Below, one piece after another: positions 32,701 through 34,873 of a DNA stretch of 34,873 nt. The translations under genes and the position numbers were made by a program. The notes beneath the pieces were generated by a model. It was not told the origin of the DNA and ran no database searches. It worked only from the letters and a program-made list of their open reading frames with translations. The DNA is from Candidatus Stercoripulliclostridium merdipullorum (GTDB lineage: Bacteria; Bacillota; Clostridia; Christensenellales; DTU072). Position 1 is the stretch's first letter, and every line of letters starts with the position of its first letter. The DNA lies in the NCBI GenBank assembly GCA_018713745.1, contig DVOH01000058.1:1-34873 (forward strand), given 5' to 3'.

Positions 32701-33462
32701 ATAAGAAATTTCGCCGTTGTCGAAATCGGCACGATCGGCATAATCGGTCACACGCGGATTCTGATATTCGATCTCGACGCCTTCCGCCGTCGTGCTGTTG
32801 ATGAACCTGCCTTCATACAGCGGCGATGCTTTGATTTCGGCACGGTGACCGAAGGAGTCGGGCGTATTGTCGATATAATCATAAAGATCTGCAATCTGAT
32901 CGTCCGTCAGATCGGGATAGCCGAGGGAAGAATAGATTTTGCTGAACTCATAGCGATTGATGCTGCGCGCCGTCACTTCAAACCCCGAATCGTGGCGGAA
33001 TGCCCGGGCATTGTACATATCGTGATTGCCCATCGTTACGAAAATCTGAAAATCGGGATTGGTCTTTCGCACATCGTTTTGCAATCTGCGCAAGAGATTG
33101 GAAACTTCGATATGCGCCTGCAGTTCGGCATTGAGTGTGATATCGCCCGCGACCAACAGATAATCGAGTTCGGCGTCGGCAATGTCGCGGAGTGCCTGCG
33201 CGTTGATCAGACTGCTTTCCATAAACAGTTTGGTGTCCGTAATCAAGGCGTCATAATAGTCCTGCGAAAACGTTTCGCCGTTATAGCAGTACGCCAAAGG
33301 GAAATAATGCAGATCGGTGATATGACCGAATACGGTCTCATCGTCTGCGACAAATGTTTCCGCCGCCTCTGCCGGGGACGTCGTCGTTACGGCAACGGTT
33401 GCGATTGCCGCAACCAGCGCGACGATCAAAACGGGAAGAATCCATCTTTTTGCCTGCGTCAT
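29761..33462 (-). CDS. Secreted, membrane-anchored protein with two metallophosphoesterase domains
   Basis: This 1233-residue protein has a signal peptide (about 1-34, ending PAEAA) and a C-terminal membrane helix (about 1197-1222) with a basic tail, so the bulk should face outside. The first calcineurin-like domain (about 44-400) has HITDLHYFP (Asp50, His52), AGDITLN, MGNHDMYN and TGHMHSTD. A helical region of unknown fold follows (about 430-700). A fibronectin-like segment (about 765-870) precedes the second phosphoesterase domain (from about 877): LLITDIQGF, NAGDSVDN, TGNHEKYAYE, VVMHKGLY and QGHDHTYSE. That half resembles purple acid phosphatases. AAGGAG eight bases upstream fixes the start. 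It lies 24 bases after the degenerate-ABC gene. Substrates are unknown; phosphate scavenging or surface-nucleotide cleavage are options. Confidence 0.88.
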   Translation of the reverse strand: MTQAKRWILPVLIVALVAAIATVAVTTTSPAEAAETFVADDETVFGHITDLHYFPLAYCYNGETFSQDYYDALITDTKLFMESSLINAQALRDIADAELDYLLVAGDITLNAELQAHIEVSNLLRRLQNDVRKTNPDFQIFVTMGNHDMYNARAFRHDSGFEVTARSINRYEFSKIYSSLGYPDLTDDQIADLYDYIDNTPDSFGHRAEIKASPLYEGRFINSTTAEGVEIEYQNPRVTDYADRADFDNGEISYFASTKDDYGVISIDAQISDAEIGHYVGGRIFESTFDWMSGLETSGKLDGLTLVGLTHQNIVPHFPLENTLLKDFTVYEWVRSADFLADLGMRYAFTGHMHSTDVASHVSFNGNPITDFETASSTGYRAAVRYVKIERGSVGSDYAETVSTRLEAVSPTDFSILFEQNYMPDNYLAVCGLEEFVNDDLICTDVSEYSVKRLFLNIADNVKYAYLTPDFIGSLGSLVQDLLPDSLVGIDLSGIKPGLGQIVNNLIDHIENVALKDYVYRGDNPEYTTGKRGAKLCGYLEEIVDKALTLPVTEDGLTLFDFGMWGYLTHVGGLDVPPELLDDQKKEAIENFNNGSAVRALLDLLLDAEKGLLPLVDSLLTTPIDLTEGVPANIKNTLGKLLSLIGGGDLDLSHLTLATDLSGVLDFVLPMLGLEIDLGDNLKEFVDHTLASYLTDSFYSGLGSIAGEIMYQFYVDDDGYDGDFTARFVRIDTEGAVATYQSGKVENPATVENGKLPSMLTVVFGEDPATEKNFTWFTDPRVKGSDIQYVEGTEFDERNARTASGEYQLYATSTASIDLGIFATLMDVSIARHTVSLSGLKSGTVYSYRVGCADKGYWSDVYTMKTAPAKGGAFDALLITDIQGFAAETYRKADRVLSGIDEVFPGGYDFVINAGDSVDNSRNLLHYRYMLDILSDTWGNTSQVLATGNHEKYAYEYDPEQLELAITAGMSTEAYNYSVWHYNYDLPPQSTETGAYYSFDYSDVHFVVLNTNDLRTVTQKGEKIYQLGKGQTAWLEQDLAASTARYQVVVMHKGLYTAGAHAYDPDVVGLRAQLTPLFAKYGVDLVLQGHDHTYSEILVDKDGNFVPTKQAGEYVLGDGNTLYVTLGTLGDKFYDFVVPEDEIPFHYGKELHDAALSNPIFARLSYDGNSLTYKSYQYDLQTDTIVPLPYADGINYRALGTVIGLTIIVVVALVVVLTAVARYKKGKKGSRVQ

Positions 33463-33486
33463 AATCAGTTCTCCTTATGGCGAAAT

Positions 33487-34716
33487 TTATATCTTGTAAA
33501 ACGGTACATCCGGGAGCTTTTGCATCGCTACCCTGCTGCTTGTCAGAATCAAAACCCCTTTGGGGACGACCTTTCGATTGCGGCAAAGATACAGACTTGC
33601 AGGATCGGCATCGCCGAGAACCGCAAGATCGGCGTACACCGAAAAAAACATTGCCCTTGCCGCCGCTACTCCCTTTTTGCCGCACCCCGTATCCTGCGCC
33701 AACGTCGTAAACGTTCGGACGTCGTATTTCCCTTTGAACGCCCGCAACCCTTTTTCGGTCAGAGTGCGACGCACTTCTTCCGAACGGACGATCCGGCTCC
33801 CCGGGCGGATTGCCTTCCCGTTCAGCAATACCGAGCCGCGTACGAGTTCGCAGTCGGCAGGCGGTTCGGGCGCAAGCAGTTCGGCAAACGCTTGGAGTTT
33901 TTTGACGTTTTCGGAATATACGATCGCAACGCCGCCCCGAGGCACCGTTACGCTGACTCCCGCAAGCCGATACCCCGTTTCCGCCTTTCGTTTATAATAA
34001 ATATCTTTGATTTCCAAAACATTACGATCGTCAAATGCGCTGTATGCGTTGGGTTCCGCTCCGTTTCGCTCGGCGCGCATCGCTTCTTTCAGCTCGAGAT
34101 CGCTGAGATAGCGCAGTCGTAACGCTTCTTTGACGCGCTCCTCTTCCAAAAGCGTTCGTTCGGCTTCCGTCAGTTCGGCTCGGAGTTTCCCCTCCCGTTC
34201 CGATTGGAGCAACAGTTTTTTCTGTCTTCTTTCTTCCGTCCGGATCGCAGTCTCGGTCTCGATCTGCTCCCGCTTCAGCTCTTGTTGGCGTCGCCGCACC
34301 TCCAGCAACTCGCGCTCCAGCCGCAATTCGTTTGCAATCCCCAACAATTCCACTTCTTCGTCATGCAATCGGATCAGTTTTTCCCGTTCGCGCTTCCGCT
34401 CGGCAAGCGCTTCGGCGTCTCGCTCGATCTGTTCGGCATAGCGACGGTTTTGCTCGGCTGTCAGTTCGTTCTGCTCGGCAATCCGACGGTTGCGTTCGAC
34501 CATTCGGCGGAGCAGTTTGCGGCGTTCTTTGCCGCTCAGCCGCGCCGGAACGTCGCGCCGCCACCAGAGCGGAACGTCATCCCCTTCGCAACCTTCATAT
34601 CCGCGGATAAATTCTTCGTCCGGCACGCGATTGTCGGCAACACGCAAAAAAGACGGCGTATTTCGCTTGCCGCCTTCCGAAAAGCGTTGGGGTTCCCGCC
34701 CGATTGCTTTTGCCAT
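33487..34716 (-). CDS. Coiled-coil protein with a degenerate ABC-ATPase domain
   Basis: This 409-residue protein has no signal peptide or membrane helix. Residues 60-215 form a long charged coiled coil full of Glu, Arg, Gln and Leu heptads. Residues 233-409 resemble a shortened ABC nucleotide-binding domain: LEIKDIYY, then YRLAGVSVTVPRGGVAIVYS where the Walker A should be, then GSVLLNGKAI. Later come DTGCGKKGVAAARAMFFSVY in place of the LSGGQ-helix region and ADLAVLGDADPASL in place of Walker B. No GKS/T lysine, LSGGQ or DE pair survives, so ATP hydrolysis is unlikely. AGGGAG eight bases before the ATG fixes the start. It heads the unit with the double phosphoesterase and has a sigma-A promoter. 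Its function is unknown. Confidence 0.75.
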   Translation of the reverse strand: MAKAIGREPQRFSEGGKRNTPSFLRVADNRVPDEEFIRGYEGCEGDDVPLWWRRDVPARLSGKERRKLLRRMVERNRRIAEQNELTAEQNRRYAEQIERDAEALAERKREREKLIRLHDEEVELLGIANELRLERELLEVRRRQQELKREQIETETAIRTEERRQKKLLLQSEREGKLRAELTEAERTLLEEERVKEALRLRYLSDLELKEAMRAERNGAEPNAYSAFDDRNVLEIKDIYYKRKAETGYRLAGVSVTVPRGGVAIVYSENVKKLQAFAELLAPEPPADCELVRGSVLLNGKAIRPGSRIVRSEEVRRTLTEKGLRAFKGKYDVRTFTTLAQDTGCGKKGVAAARAMFFSVYADLAVLGDADPASLYLCRNRKVVPKGVLILTSSRVAMQKLPDVPFYKI

Positions 34717-34728
34717 AAACGACGCTCC

Positions 34729-34756
34729 CTATCCTGTATAATCTATCCTGTATAAT
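34729..34756 (-). repeat. Perfect tandem 14-bp repeat in a 5' leader
   Basis: The minus-strand unit ATTATACAGGATAG occurs twice with no gap (plus-strand CTATCCTGTATAAT at 34729-34742 and 34743-34756). It lies in the predicted leader, between the promoter and the AGGGAG ribosome binding site of the coiled-coil gene. Each copy also contains a TATACA-like box. Confidence 0.85.
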
Positions 34757-34761
34757 ATGTT

Positions 34762-34789
34762 ATTATATCATACTGTACGGGAATGTCAA
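34762..34789 (-). promoter_or_regulatory. Promoter of the coiled-coil/phosphoesterase unit
   Basis: Minus strand: a perfect TTGACA (34789-34784), 16 bp, a perfect TATAAT (34767-34762), preceded by TGA as an extended -10. The start near 34755 gives a leader of about 39 nt that begins with the tandem repeat. It should be a strong promoter. Confidence 0.82.
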
Positions 34790-34821
34790 TACCGCGCTGT
34801 TCCGTGCTTTACGGTGAATTG

Positions 34822-34873
34822 TCAAACCAAGTGCAACACTTTTTGCAATTCTTGTTCAAATAAATCTGCCGGG
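34822..34873 (-). CDS. Possible C-terminal end of a gene cut by the window edge
   Basis: One minus-strand frame reads PADLFEQELQKVLHLV and then TGA (34824-34822). The composition looks like a real amphipathic C-terminus, and the other two frames stop sooner or look less protein-like. Only 16 residues are visible, so no family can be named. No clear terminator follows before the next promoter. Confidence 0.35.
   Translation of the reverse strand, partial: PADLFEQELQKVLHLV

Overview
The window is a dense chromosomal stretch from an endospore-forming, Gram-positive-type bacterium, most likely an uncultured member of the Clostridia. This placement is an inference. It rests on the gene order tig-clpP-clpX-lon-engB, mraZ at the left edge, the nadD/yqeK-rsfS cluster, RqcH, an ECF riboflavin transporter subunit, a likely spore-coat-type protein and two sigma-K-like promoters. 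Base composition is balanced. There is no gap over 300 bases, and I see no tRNA, rRNA, insertion sequence, prophage or CRISPR array. Most content is housekeeping. The accessory-looking genes lie at about 19.4-20.2 kb and 25.2-34.7 kb.

Layout. At 1-284 is the start of mraZ (minus strand, cut by the edge), with three 10-bp-spaced MraZ boxes over its promoter. It is followed by a small cytosolic metallophosphoesterase and a plus-strand spore-coat-like gene. From 8198 down to 1974 runs the proteostasis cluster tig, clpP, clpX, lon, engB. Next come rqcH (plus), an AMP-forming acyl-CoA-ligase-like gene (minus) and a HAD phosphatase (plus). From 19336 down to 12432 is one nine-gene run: nadD-yqeK fusion, rsfS, ribU, tsaE, tsaB, rimI, an alpha/beta hydrolase, a membrane-anchored murF and ddl. 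A membrane protein of unknown function (plus) faces nth-obg (minus). A DUF3343 gene and a cysteine-desulfurase-like gene diverge at 22.5 kb. From 28003 to 23650 is a three-gene unit: a STAND/SARP-like regulator, a SAM methyltransferase and an RluD-family pseudouridine synthase. Two small unknown genes follow (plus). The right end holds a minus-strand unit: a coiled-coil protein with a degenerate ABC-ATPase domain, a 1233-residue secreted and membrane-anchored double metallophosphoesterase, and an unknown 271-residue protein.

The strongest unusual signal is in how genes start. At several first-in-unit genes (446-1153, rqcH, the AMP ligase, the HAD phosphatase, nadD and nth) a sigma-A-like promoter with a 17-bp spacer sits so close to the ATG that transcription should begin on, or one base before, the start codon. 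None of them has a Shine-Dalgarno sequence. Genes inside operons, and a minority of first genes, have normal Shine-Dalgarno sites. This suggests widespread leaderless translation alongside ordinary initiation. Other points of interest are a gene that seems to start at ATT or ATC, a shared sigma-K-like promoter in front of two separate genes, the degenerate ABC protein with the double phosphoesterase, and a regulator with its DNA-binding domain at the C-terminus.

All functional calls come from reading motifs and gene order; no database search was possible.
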